Source: Lethocerus indicus (taxonomy: Eukaryota; Arthropoda; Insecta; Hemiptera; Belostomatidae). From it: 64,000 bases of DNA. The position numbers were made by a program, and so were the translations under genes. This document shows positions 45,241 to 54,812 of this stretch, piece after piece. The DNA lies in assembly GCA_019843655.1 (NCBI GenBank), contig JACDQD010000011.1, positions 5,746,604 to 5,810,603 on the forward strand, read 5' to 3'. The number at the start of each line of letters is the position of its first letter. The first letter of the stretch is position 1. Below the pieces are notes generated by a model. It worked only from the letters and a program-made list of their open reading frames with translations. It searched no databases and had not been told where the DNA came from.

Positions 45241-46995
45241 TTAAATCCTGAACTGATTTGCTCGTCTTCGTCGCGGGAACATTCTTGCCGTTAATCTTCC
45301 TCGTTTCCGAGCAGAGTACCCTATAAATAGCTCTAAAATGAGGCACATAGCCGATTACCACTATCGCACTTAACTGTCACTGTCAACCCGAGTTTAGATT
45401 CTAAAAAAAACTACAACGATATTTTTGTATGTTGTATTACAAGAAATGTAAACGGTTCGAGCGTCAACTTTAAACTGAGGACATTGGTTGTTCGATCGTT
45501 GGATCGCGTTCGATTGCGCTAATACAATACTGGTAGAGCGGCGTGATCTATTCCCCGGAATATCGGAGTTAGACTGACCTCAATTTGAACCTCGGGCAAG
45601 ATCAACAACTCACGGCTAATTGGGACCGCCTTCCCTCCTCCTCCCCCGGCGTAGAACAGCAAGGATACCTCCTCCGATCTCGGGGTTGGACGTGGGAGTG
45701 CCCGGGGCCCCTCGAGCCCGCCTCGGCATTGACACGTTTTCAGGAACGCCGGGGTCTCCGCCGAAGAACGCGGAAACGGCGAGGAGCGGTTGGGAACGGG
45801 GGCTGGGAAGAGTTGAAAGTGCTCTCACTAGGACAAGGGCTCGGCCCTGAGCTCGAAACTGAACCAGAGAGAAAGAGAAAAATATTTATATCTCTTGTAA
45901 TCGAAATCCAGAACAACTGCACTGAAGGAATTTATAATTGGCAATCTAATCGCTATTCTGTTTTTTAACAGTTAAAAATACAATAGAGGCAGGTTTATTT
46001 TCTGCCCAGAGCCTGTGGCGTTTAAGCCGTCCTGGGATTGATAAAGGAAGGGGGATAGAGGAGAAGGATTAGGGGCAAATTACGATGAGGATAAAGACGG
46101 GTGAAGGAAATTTAGGAACCTTAAACAGGAAGTTGAAGCGAACGCTTTGATTAGAAACACGACCAGGGAGCATTAAGAGCGAAGAATTCAGTGGTTAATG
46201 ATCTATACGAAAAATTGTATAAACATAGGAAGGACGATAATTTTAAATTGTAAATTGGCAATACTCGAAGAACATAGGACGCTATCGCAAGGCCTAAGAC
46301 TGACTTTTTTTCAGTATAGCGTCGTTAGAAAGCGCCTTGTTCTTAACTGTTATAATATTTTTTATGGACCGCTGCGAAACTATCGAGTAGATTTCGTCAC
46401 CTGATTGGGCAAGAACAATCCTTCGCGATGGCTCGGGACCGACGGTAAGGTCGGGGAAATGATCGGGACATAAAACTCGCCTTAAAAGACCGAACGCTAT
46501 TTCAGAAACATAATCGACTCGTGATTGAATTTAGGCGTCTCAACGCCTCCGACGTTCTCGAGGCCCGTCTCAATTGCCCGGACGTGAATATAACTTGAGA
46601 AAAGTTGTCCGCTTCTAAAAACGGTTCCCGCGTCGATATACAACGTGTATCGGAGAGCTGGAATTTATAAAATAATTTATTTAGAAAAAAGTCACCGAGC
46701 GAAAGGATATTTAGGCCCTAGCTGGTATTATGGTTTGGTGTGTGATCACTTCATATAATATTACTAAAATCCCTCCAGAATACCAAAAGACAAGCAGTGA
46801 CCAAAAAAAACTCTTCATTGAGTTCTACAAAATCAATGAAACCAAATGCATTTTCAGAGTGTAGAGCATCATTTCTAAAAATTCGAATGATTTCGGATGG
46901 CCTTATTGTATATTGTATTATTTTGCATTATTGAAACTTAGAATAAGAAATTGATAATATTGGGGTTCAGAGAGCCTCCTTGATCCTCCTTCATC
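45241..46995. other. No supported gene
   Basis: A GC-rich patch at 45620-45850 is open in several frames on both strands, as expected for its composition. No motif was seen. Confidence 0.45.
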
Positions 46996-47085
46996 AGTCT
47001 GTCTCCTCTCCCATATTTGGTTTTTATTCTAGACCGGTTTATCTGTAGATGCCCGCTGTATGATTAGTGAGGTGCTTAGGCGTGT
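46996..47085 (-). mobile_element. TFE arm fragment
   Basis: TCTGTCTCCTCTCCC, TTCTAGACCGGTTTATC and then divergent sequence with GTGCTTAGGCGTGTCAC. Confidence 0.5.
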
Positions 47086-47682
47086 CACTTGCCCCTGACG
47101 TATGCTGTCCCCACCGACAGGATGATCGGAAACGGTAGCTTTAAAATTGATCGATTATTACGAGTGATCAATTATATTATATACTCTCTTGTTGATAACA
47201 GCGGGCTCCTTTCAATGTCGGCGTTATCTAAACTCATCAATCATATAATGGGCGGTGATCGATCGGCTGTTAATTTCCGCCAAGAGGTCCAGTCTACCCG
47301 TCCTAACCGGGTCGGTCCTTGAATGGCGTAGAGTGAATTTTCTTCTGATTTTCTTTCGATTTCTCCGATTGTCAAGGATTCTAGAATGAGCGTAAACTCC
47401 CGGCATGCCCAACCTACCAGAGGCGGTGGCATCCCGGACGGGAAAGTGCAAAGTCACGCTCTTCTCGGTCCCCACGCCTTTATAAACATGAATGGTAAGC
47501 GAGTGGTTCCCGCTGCAACAGCCAACCAAGTTGGCATACGGCTAATGTATCATTCGCCTAATCACCGTAATCATTCGCTCTGGAAACATAATTTATTGAT
47601 GCCCAACGCGTTAATTTTCACCGCAGTCGTCAACATACCGGCTCGTATATTCTTCAATAACTCACATTTTTAACAGAATAAA
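47086..47682. other. No supported gene
   Basis: Opposed open frames at 47224-47673. A TTTATAAAGG on the minus strand near 47480 could be a TATA box, without further support. Confidence 0.4.
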
Positions 47683-47694
47683 AACAATATATTA

Positions 47695-47943
47695 GTTAAG
47701 AGTACCTGTTTTGCGGCCTGCTAGGGTTTCGAATACCGTAGATTTCGTGTGTTTCTGTCTCCTCCCGGTGGTTCGGTCTTTTACCAGACCGGTTTCGGCC
47801 GTTCGCCATCTTCAGTAGCGGTGTTAGTCACTTTGGCACTCCTCACTGCACTGTCACTGTCACTTGTACTGTGGTGGTTGTGACAACCACATTTTTTAAT
47901 AACTTACCATTTTATTCTTATCATAATACTAAGTTTTCTATAC
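47695..47943 (-). mobile_element. TFE truncated inside the linker, exact 12-bp target duplication
   Basis: Tail AGAGTACCTGTTTTGCGG, outer end, arm with hammerhead, GTGGTGGTTGTGACAACC, then linker TATTCTTATCATAATACTAAG ending at TTCTATAC. AACAATATATTA is repeated exactly at 47683-47694 and 47944-47955. The tail end is complete while the other end stops within the element, as in 5'-truncated retroelement insertions. Confidence 0.9.
47783..47819 (-). ncRNA. Hammerhead motif with GU pairs in stem I
   Basis: Core intact, stem II GGC-GAACG-GCC. The downstream stem I strand is TGGT, which still pairs with GCTA using two GU wobbles. Confidence 0.5.
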
Positions 47944-47955
47944 AACAATATATTA

Positions 47956-50639
47956 CTTTGAATATATATATATATAAATTCGAAACACTTGAAACTATCA
48001 TAAAGGTGAGTCCTTTAGAATACCGTAAAAAAATTGTTAAGAGTCATCTCATTAAAATTTACACCCTTAACTCCACACACGGGGTGTAATTATTGTGATT
48101 GTGTTGAATACTGAAGGGATTAGGTAATAAAAAAAATAAATAAATAAACTACTTCGAAAATAAATTGAGTTTCGGGTAACTGACGCTTGAAAGCAGCTTT
48201 TGTTCGGTTTTTGTTTTTGGAGTGTCCAAAATTACGCCCAAAACAAGGCGGAGGAATTGCTATTGCCGTAAGAGCAAAAACAAAGCGATATGGGAAAAGT
48301 GTATAAAGCGTGTGCTCCACTGGTGATCATCAGGAAGCTTTTGCAGTTAGATCCGTTGAGGATATTGAATATTGAAACGACTCTCAATTTACTTTTTACT
48401 TGCTGAATAACTCTCAGCCTCTGAATAATTCAATAATTTCTTCACTGAAAATATATTCTAATTTCGCAGCCCTACTTCCTAATCTGTTTTAAAACGCTTA
48501 TTTCAGCCGCCTTACCGAACTCAAAGAGCCAGTTGTTTCAATCCTTAAGAAAACTTTCAGCCATGAATTGCACCGGGAGTTTCAGCCGAGCCGCCTCCTT
48601 AATTACGTATCCGCTTCCAGCTCGAAACTCGGGCTGTAATGGAATTTCGGATTGAAACCTTCGAAAGAGCGGGGAGAAATTTTTCCCCCATTAATTGGCC
48701 CACCGTCTTTATGAGAAGGGCGCGAAACAAGAGTGAGAGGACAATAGAATAGGCGTTACATATATGCTCAATTAACGTATGGAAAACCCGGAAATCCTGC
48801 CGTGTTTCCTTCCTTTCAAAGCTAATTTCATTTATTCCTATTGGGAACTGATAATTTACTTGTTACTGCCGGAAATATTGCCGATAAGGTTCTAATATTA
48901 AAGTTGTTGAGGTGTCAAATTTTAGATGGTATTATAGACAGATTTTAAAGTTCACACTGGCGATAATTCAAAGGTACTGTGTTAAACCTAGATTTTCATT
49001 CAGTTTGCCGTTAAGTGCTGTTTTTAATGGTTGTAGTCCAAATTCTTTTTTAATATAGATGTTTATATCAACGAGGGCAAATCATGTGTATTGCAGTAAT
49101 TAGTGCTAGTAAAGAAAGAATCTGAAGCACCATTTTTCATGGTTCAACTTCATTATCGGTCGTTTAGTGAGATACTTACAGATGTTTGGCCGGTGAACAT
49201 TGAATAGCAGGCTGGTGAGCTACGAAGCAGAAAGTCGATAATTTATTTTTAATTAATTAAACGCCCGGTCCAGGTGTTCCATTCGGCGGATGCGTGGAGG
49301 ACGTTGAATAACAGCTCTGAATAAGACGCCCAGAAGCAGCGTTTCGCACTTCCGAGAAGGCCGCATCGCTCCCCCTGTCCCCTGTACCCGGGCCGGGCTA
49401 CTTTCTCCAAACCAGTCCGCCGGCTATCCCGGTATTTATCGGACGGCTTCGAAAGCGTTTTCAGTTTCAACAACAACTCGAAACCCCCGTTCGTGGGGGC
49501 ATATCCACTTTCAATTGGCCTATTCCCTCTCCCGCCTTTATTCGGCCTACGAGAGCGCGGGTCAAAATTCAAAACGGAACGATAACAAATCACAACCGAC
49601 GCCTTATTTGGTTCTAAGCTGTACCAGCTTTCCAACTTTCCCCGTCATCGGTTCCCAGACGGGGGGGGGGGTGCTTTGCTTTGAAACGAGAAACATCTAA
49701 AAGTGTCCTAACGAAAATTCGTGTGGATGAACTCCTGCTACTACAGTACCTTCAGTAACATTGTGAACCATCATTCTTCCGAATACCGTTTTCGTAGAAG
49801 AGCGAGCGAAATTGAATCCTATTGAGTTCGCGGGACTTTACCAGGAGACGAACTGAAGTTGCCCTCGTAGAAAATGATTTCGAGGAACTTTGAAGCCAGT
49901 ATTCATTTTATGCCTGGCATCCCAAATTTCAGCAATATTTGAGCTTTTCGGCTCAATTTTATTCGGGTCCCCCATCGGTGTACAACTGTGGAATAAAAAT
50001 CTGTAAATTATGTAAAAGTTTTTCCCTTAATCTGTCCGTTTCCGGAAGAATTAGCGCGTTTTATTTATTTGATTTTGAACTAAGGATTTTTTTTTCTTGT
50101 TATTAAAAGTGTGTTCTCGTCGAATCGTTAGCGACTGAGTCCCGGTGATCCCACCTTGAGCCCGATTTCACCGGGCATGGGGCTCGCGAAACTCCCAAGT
50201 CGGGCTCCGCTTGCGATTGGTCAATGTCCGATGATACGTGTTTGGACTTCGGGACGCGGACTTGGGTACGAAGCGTATGCACGACGATTTTTTCGGTTTC
50301 TCAATTGGCTTTTGTCCGGTGCCACCCCCGCGATTAAATATTCGGGTCGGGTCCTGTTTCAACACTCCCGGTTTTTATCCTTCGCCGTTCTCAACACCCG
50401 AACACCAGCTAGTCCTGCCTTCCTAGAACCCGTCAAATTCCCTCTTAGAAAAGTAACAAGATGGCCGCCGGCCCGGTTCTCGGAAAACGAATGTTCCAGG
50501 TGCATATTTTGCCCTTACACAAAACTGTCTTTCACTTGAATTACAGACCTGATCGACCGTAGTTCACGATGACGTCAAACGGCTCCCTTCCTTATAAACC
50601 CGGTTTTACTTACAATTTATATTATAAACCTTATTTCTA
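47956..50639. other. No supported gene; possible regulatory patches
   Basis: CpG-rich patches with TTAATTA or AATTAATTAAACG words at 48560-48720 and 49245-49560, and an 11-G run at 49661-49671. The long minus frame in 49249-49635 has no recognisable domain. Confidence 0.4.
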
Positions 50640-50779
50640 CTTTAGAATACCTGTTTTGTGGTCTGCGAGGAGTTGGAATACCGTAGATTTTGTGCGTTTC
50701 TGTCTCCCTCACTGCACTGTCACTGTCACTTGTACTGTGGCGGTTGTCAGCCGCGTGATTATTAGATACACATTAACTA

Positions 50780-51110
50780 TCATCCCCTGAGTGTGGTGCG
50801 GAAATATACTTAACTAAAGTCCTTTAGTTAAGTAAATGTCCGCACCATCCTCAGGGGGCGCTAGTTTATCGGTGTAAGTGCACCCAACGAACTTTAGTTA
50901 AGTAAATGTCCGCACCATCCTCAGGGGGCGCTAGTTTATCGGTAGAAGTGCACCCAACGAACTTTAGTTAAGTAAATGTCCGCACCATCCTCAGGGGGCG
51001 CTAGTTTATCGGTAGAAGTGCACCCAACGAACTTTAGTTAAGTAAATGTCCGCACCATCCTCAGGGGGCGCTAGTTTATCGGTAGAAGTGCATCCAACGA
51101 ACTTTAGTTA
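50780..51110 (-). repeat. 70-bp satellite, 1 forward and 4 inverted units
   Basis: All inverted units share private variants (AAGTAAATGTCCGCACC, ATCCTCAGG, GTAGAAGTGC), so they amplified locally. Fold-back at 50810-50828 (CTTAACTAAAG then CTTTAGTTAAG). Confidence 0.9.
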
Positions 51111-51119
51111 CGTGTATAC

Positions 51120-51156
51120 GCTACTGAAGATAGCGACTAGCCGAAAGCGTTCTAGC
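51120..51156 (+). ncRNA. Hammerhead-like motif with altered stems
   Basis: Stem I GCTA with TAGC is intact. The stem II region is AGC-GACTA-GCC, losing one pair. Stem III is GAAAGCGTTC, with the C-G pair replaced by a G-U pair. Confidence 0.4.
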
Positions 51157-51518
51157 AAAAGACCAAACCGGCGAGAGGAGGCGGAAAGCGAAAATCTATG
51201 TATGCAAATGTGTAAAGGGTCAGAATATTTTGAAACGACTTTTTTGAAAACTGTACCGGAGTGGCTTTGTGAGCGCCAGCGACAGCAAGCGGGCTTGTTT
51301 ACCTGCTAGCAGCGGTGTTTGCGCAATTCACTTGGCAAAGGCGGCCAACTCGACCCCGAACAAAGTTCACTGAACGCCCGCTTTCCTACATTCAGCCGCG
51401 TCCTCCGAGGACATAATGGTCACCTATTTAAGCTAACTCCCCTGGGGGGTCCTATTCGGTTTGCGGGTTCTCTGGTTCCGATCGCCTATTTCAACGTGTA
51501 CCGAACCCACTTCACCGG

Positions 51519-51640
51519 CTTGAATACCTGTTTTCTGGTTTTACAGGGTTTGCTCTTACATTTTTCTTGATCTTATCCCCTCTCCACGGTCGGATCTTTC
51601 GCTGGACCGGTTTCTCCTATTCGCTATCTTCAGGAGCCCA
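51519..51640 (-). mobile_element. Strongly diverged TFE copy
   Basis: GAATACCTGTTTTCTGG, CAGGGTTTGCTCTTAC, CCCTCTCCACGGTCGG, CGCTGGACCGGTTTCTCC, CGCTATCTTCAGGAGC: tail and arm in order with many changes. Confidence 0.65.
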
Positions 51641-52415
51641 TTTTTAAGTGCACTACATAAGAAAATACAACAGCACCATAGTAGCTACGGCAAATTAAAA
51701 TAGAATTCAATTCAATTTCAATTTCCAAGCCACTATTAAGTGGACAGCCATATAGGAAAGGTCAGGATGATAACTTAGATAATAAGAAAAAAAGCAGGAA
51801 CCACGTTTTCATTTATAAGGGGAATGGCATTGATTGAAGGTATCCTTGGTTTTTTAAACCTCTTTTATTTCTTTAGAGTCATTGGAGAGTTGCTCTTTTC
51901 AGTTGTCGAAATCGAGTGGTTGAGATATGACGGACCGACGTACATTATTCGTATGTGTGTAATTCATTACGCTGTTGCACGAACTGCCGTTTATGGGCCC
52001 CTCCTGTGCAATGTGAAACTAATAGTTGTCACGTTTTCCTTTGACCGCTGGGTTTGTTTAATATGTATTTTTTTTTATTTTACACTTCGTAAGTGTTTAA
52101 AATTCGTGCCCGAATGGAACATAATTCAATTCTTCAAAATGGTCCTCCTCGTTCGGGAGGGGGGAACGCCGCATTAAAGTTCATCGTACCGCAAGTGTCT
52201 TCACGAGTGCTGTCGTGGAGTTGAATTGAATAGGGGTGAGATAGCGGACATTCTGCCAACACAGAATAACTTGGTGCGATACTATTGTTAATTCGGCCGA
52301 CCGCCGAGGGGCTGGTCTCATTGTTCGGGCAAACAAAGCAAAATCTGGAGCTTCAGACCCGCACTATCATCCCCGTTTGACCTCTTCTAAGTGAATTTTA
52401 TATTTTCATAATTAG
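51641..52415. other. No recognised gene; one AT-rich open frame
   Basis: A 117-codon plus-strand frame (51824-52177) translates to a Phe/Leu/Ile-rich sequence without a known motif. Its composition fits chance in AT-rich DNA. Confidence 0.4.
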
Positions 52416-52882
52416 TTCAGAATACCTTATTTTTTGGTCTGCGAGAGGTTGGAATACCGCAGATTTCCAGGTACCTCAGGCTCAACTCTGTATTGCCCTA
52501 ATCCCCAAATGGGACTTGATTTAAAAAACAAAATATTTGACAAAATAGTTTTTAAAAACATATTTGGAGGTGCTATTTGATAATAATCCATCATAATAAG
52601 TAAATTTTATGCAAAATTTTCAGAAAAAAAATTTGGTACTTAATGGGTTAAGATCAGAAAAAATTTGGTACTTAATGGTCGTTTTATTTTATCACACAAT
52701 TCAAGTTTTATTTGTCACGAATGTTTGGATAGCGCCCCTGAGTGTGGTGCGGAAATGTACTCAACTAAAGTTTGTTGGGTGCACTTGCACCGATTAACTA
52801 GCGACAGTACAAGTGGCAGTGCAGTGAGGATGCCCAAAAACATCCAAAGTTACTAACACCGCTACTGAAGATGGCGAGCATT
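52416..52882. mobile_element. TFE copy interrupted by a piggyBac-like fragment
   Basis: Tail (AGAATACCTTATTTTTTGG, GGTTGGAATACCGCAG), then the piggyBac-like right half (52481-52651), then linker (TTATTTTATCACACAATTCAAG), a single satellite unit (52729-52802), inner arm (GACAGTACAAGTGGCAGTGC) and arm to CTGAAGATGGCGAGC, where it stops. Confidence 0.7.
52481..52651. mobile_element. Right half of the piggyBac-like MITE
   Basis: Matches the right part of the complete copy at 54.3 kb (AACTCTGTATTGCC, AATCCCCAAATGGGACTTG, GGAGGTGCTATTTGATAAT) and ends GGTACTTAATGGG|TTAA at 52648-52651. The last 20 or so bases are duplicated immediately downstream (52658-52678). Confidence 0.75.
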
Positions 52883-53530
52883 TTCATAATTTTTCTTGAG
52901 ACTTGTTGAGGGCTGATACGAATAAATATTTATGTATATATTAATTTTTTCGTTTCGCACTTTATTCCGGACAAATAAAAATATAATCAATCGTATAATT
53001 CCATTGATCAAGTTGCAAGTTTCATTGATCGTATTCTGTTCGGTTGCCGGCATTGTTGTGATGTTGGGCGTTGTGTTGTGGCGGGACAAGCCGAATAATA
53101 ATAATTTCCTCTAATTGCCTAATAGGAAAATCTCGACACTAATTGCCCCCGTTGCGTCCTTTGTGTTTCCTTGCCCGGGGCCCAAGGACGTTCCGCAATA
53201 CACCGAACAGTTTCCCTTTCATCCTGCACCTGGAAGGCTTAATTATGTGGAAGCGGTTTTAAGGCCGTCGGAGGAATAATTAAATATAAATTGAAAGTAT
53301 CGGTTTTCGATAAAAATAACCGCAAGTATAGATAAAATTATTATTAACGTCGAACACCTAAACACCAAATAAACTAGAAACTAGTTTCAATAATAAACAA
53401 TGAATTCTTAGTAACCGGGACGATAAGTTGAGTTGTTAAAATTCATTGAATGTAATAAATATTCAAGCAGGCATAAAGTAAATTAAGGCCGCGTTTTTAC
53501 CCGAATCTGGACAACTTATACTCGGGCATA
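52883..53530. other. No feature seen
   Basis: No coding or repeat signal was recognised. Confidence 0.5.
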
Positions 53531-53531
53531 A

Positions 53532-53660
53532 GTCATGACTTGCTGAGGAGGAGCTTCAAGATTCGGGCGCCAGAGGTTTGTGAGATGAAAGAAATTCAAA
53601 TAAATTTTATATTAATCCTTCAATATTTGTGAAACCGCGGTTCGGTCCGTGCGTTAATCA
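53532..53660 (+). repeat. Left copy of a diverged local duplication
   Basis: CATGACT, GAGGAGG, TTCAAGATT, AAATTCAAATAAATT, AATATTTGTGA, CGGTCCGTGCGTT occur in the same order and spacing as at 53940-54072. Indels break any shared reading frame in this copy. Confidence 0.7.
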
Positions 53661-53903
53661 GGGTGCTAGTTAATCCATATCTAATAATTTTAAGGGAAAA
53701 GCAAAACTTTAATAGAGAAATAAAAACTTAATTACAGTACAAGTGATAGTGACAGTGCAGTGAGGATGTCCAAAAAATATCCAAAGTGGCGTAACACCGC
53801 TACTGAAGATGGTTCGACCGAAACCAGCGAGAAGGGAGACAGAAACACACGAAATTACCGTATTTCAACCCCTCGCAGACCACAAAACAGGTATTCTAAA
53901 TTA
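53661..53903 (+). mobile_element. TFE copy from satellite remnant to tail
   Basis: Satellite end and linker (GGGTGCTAGTTAATCC, ATATCTAATAATTTTAAG), inner arm (CAGTGCAGTGAGGATGTCC), arm with a partial hammerhead in which stem II is GGT-TCG-ACC, outer end (ACACGAAATTACCG) and tail to CAGGTATTCTAAA. The bases after GAAACC that would form stem III and stem I are deleted. Confidence 0.8.
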
Positions 53904-53939
53904 ATCTCCCGATTGTTTCCTCCCGTAAATAAATCCCGG

Positions 53940-54095
53940 AACATGACTGAGGAGGAAATTTCAAGATTGTTCAAGTTGTGTGATGGGGGAAATTCAAATA
54001 AATTGGATATTATTCCTTTAATATTTGTGACGCCGCCGTCCGGTCTGTGCGTTGATTCGGGAGGAAATCAATTATTGGAACTAATATCTTCGTAG
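53940..54095 (+). repeat. Right copy of the duplication, open and EF-hand-like
   Basis: From ATG 53943 the frame reads MTEEEISRLFKLCDGGN, then SNKLDIIPLIF to a stop at 54093-54095. The pattern E-helix, D, S, L, D resembles an EF-hand loop but lacks acidic residues at loop positions 3 and 12. It could be a decayed exon or chance. No splice borders are identified. Confidence 0.35.
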
Positions 54096-54283
54096 CGATC
54101 GGGTCGGCATTGGAGCGGTGTCGACCGAAGCCCATAATGGGGGATTGATGGGGCGCCGTCAAGGGGATGCAACTTGCACCGCCGGACAAGGACCCGATTC
54201 CGGCTTCCCGCCATCGTCGGTCGCGTTCAGTCAATAAATTAACTCGAGCTCGACGCTGGTCAACCCGCGGATCGAACCCTGTA
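54096..54283. other. No feature seen
   Basis: CpG-rich spacer before the TTAA element. Confidence 0.5.
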
Positions 54284-54287
54284 TTAA

Positions 54288-54631
54288 CCCATTAAGTACC
54301 TTAGGACCCAAATGGGGCTCAGTTAATTTTTTCAAATATGACATAGGTGTTTACAGGAAGTTTTTTTTTATTACTTTCAGTAATTCCACATTATAAATAC
54401 TACATCACTTTAAAATACTTGTAATTATGATTATTATTCAAATTAAAAGATTGGTCTCGTGCTTTGGTTTAACTCTGTATTGCCGTAATCCCCAAATGGG
54501 ACTTGATTTAAAAAACAAAATATTTGTCAAACTGGTTTTTAAAAACATATTTGGAGGTACTATTTGATAATAATGCATCGTAAGAAGTTTTATGCAAAAT
54601 TTTAAGAAAAAAAAATTTGGTACTTGACGGG
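54288..54631. mobile_element. piggyBac-like MITE, 344 bp, TTAA on both sides
   Basis: TTAA at 54284-54287 and 54632-54635. Termini CCCATTAAGTACC and the inverse of GGTACTTGACGGG match at 11 of 13 positions. An internal inverted pair (CCCAAATGGGGCTCAGTT and AATCCCCAAATGGGACTTG region) is present. There is no ORF. The TTAA duplication and CC start are diagnostic of the piggyBac superfamily; a transposase must come from elsewhere. Confidence 0.85.
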
Positions 54632-54657
54632 TTAAGATCACAGATAATAAAGAAATA

Positions 54658-54812
54658 ATTTATACCGTAGATTTCCTGTGTCTCCTCTCGCTGGTTTGGT
54701 CTTCTGCTAGACCGGTTTCGGCCGCTCGCCATCTTCAGTAGCGGTGTTAGTCACTTTTGGCAATTTGGATGTTTTCGGGCATCCTCACTGCACTGTCACT
54801 GTCGGCATTTCA
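54658..54812 (-). mobile_element. TFE copy, single arm
   Basis: Outer end ACCGTAGATTTCCTG, arm with intact hammerhead, and inner arm to CACTGCACTGTCACTGTCGG. Tail and second arm are missing. It lies 23 bp after the piggyBac-like MITE. Confidence 0.8.
54706..54742 (-). ncRNA. Intact hammerhead ribozyme motif (37 nt)
   Basis: Identical to the 24502-24538 motif on the minus strand: GCTA/TAGC stem I, GGC-GAGCG-GCC stem II, minimal stem III and GTC. Confidence 0.65.

Larger units (their letters stand above)
50640..51200 (-). mobile_element. TFE with short satellite array, tail on the left
   Basis: Tail TTAGAATACCTG, outer end GTAGATTTTGTGCG, deletion to CACTGCACTGTCAC, inner arm to GCGGTTGTCAGCC, one forward satellite unit, four inverted units, then the right arm from CGCTACTGAAGATAGCG to GAGAGGAGGCGG. 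The right outer end decays at GAAAATCTATG. Confidence 0.85.

Noticed and set aside
49249..49635. A 128-codon minus-strand gene
   Set aside because: The region is CpG-rich and open in several frames. No domain, splice border or codon bias supports it.
51824..52177. A small membrane protein gene
   Set aside because: Phe/Leu/Ile-rich translation is expected of AT-rich DNA, and no promoter or conserved motif is visible.
54241..54300. Possible tRNA, because the inverse contains GGGTTCGATCC
   Set aside because: No acceptor, D or anticodon arm can be drawn. The sequence upstream on that strand is the piggyBac-like terminus.
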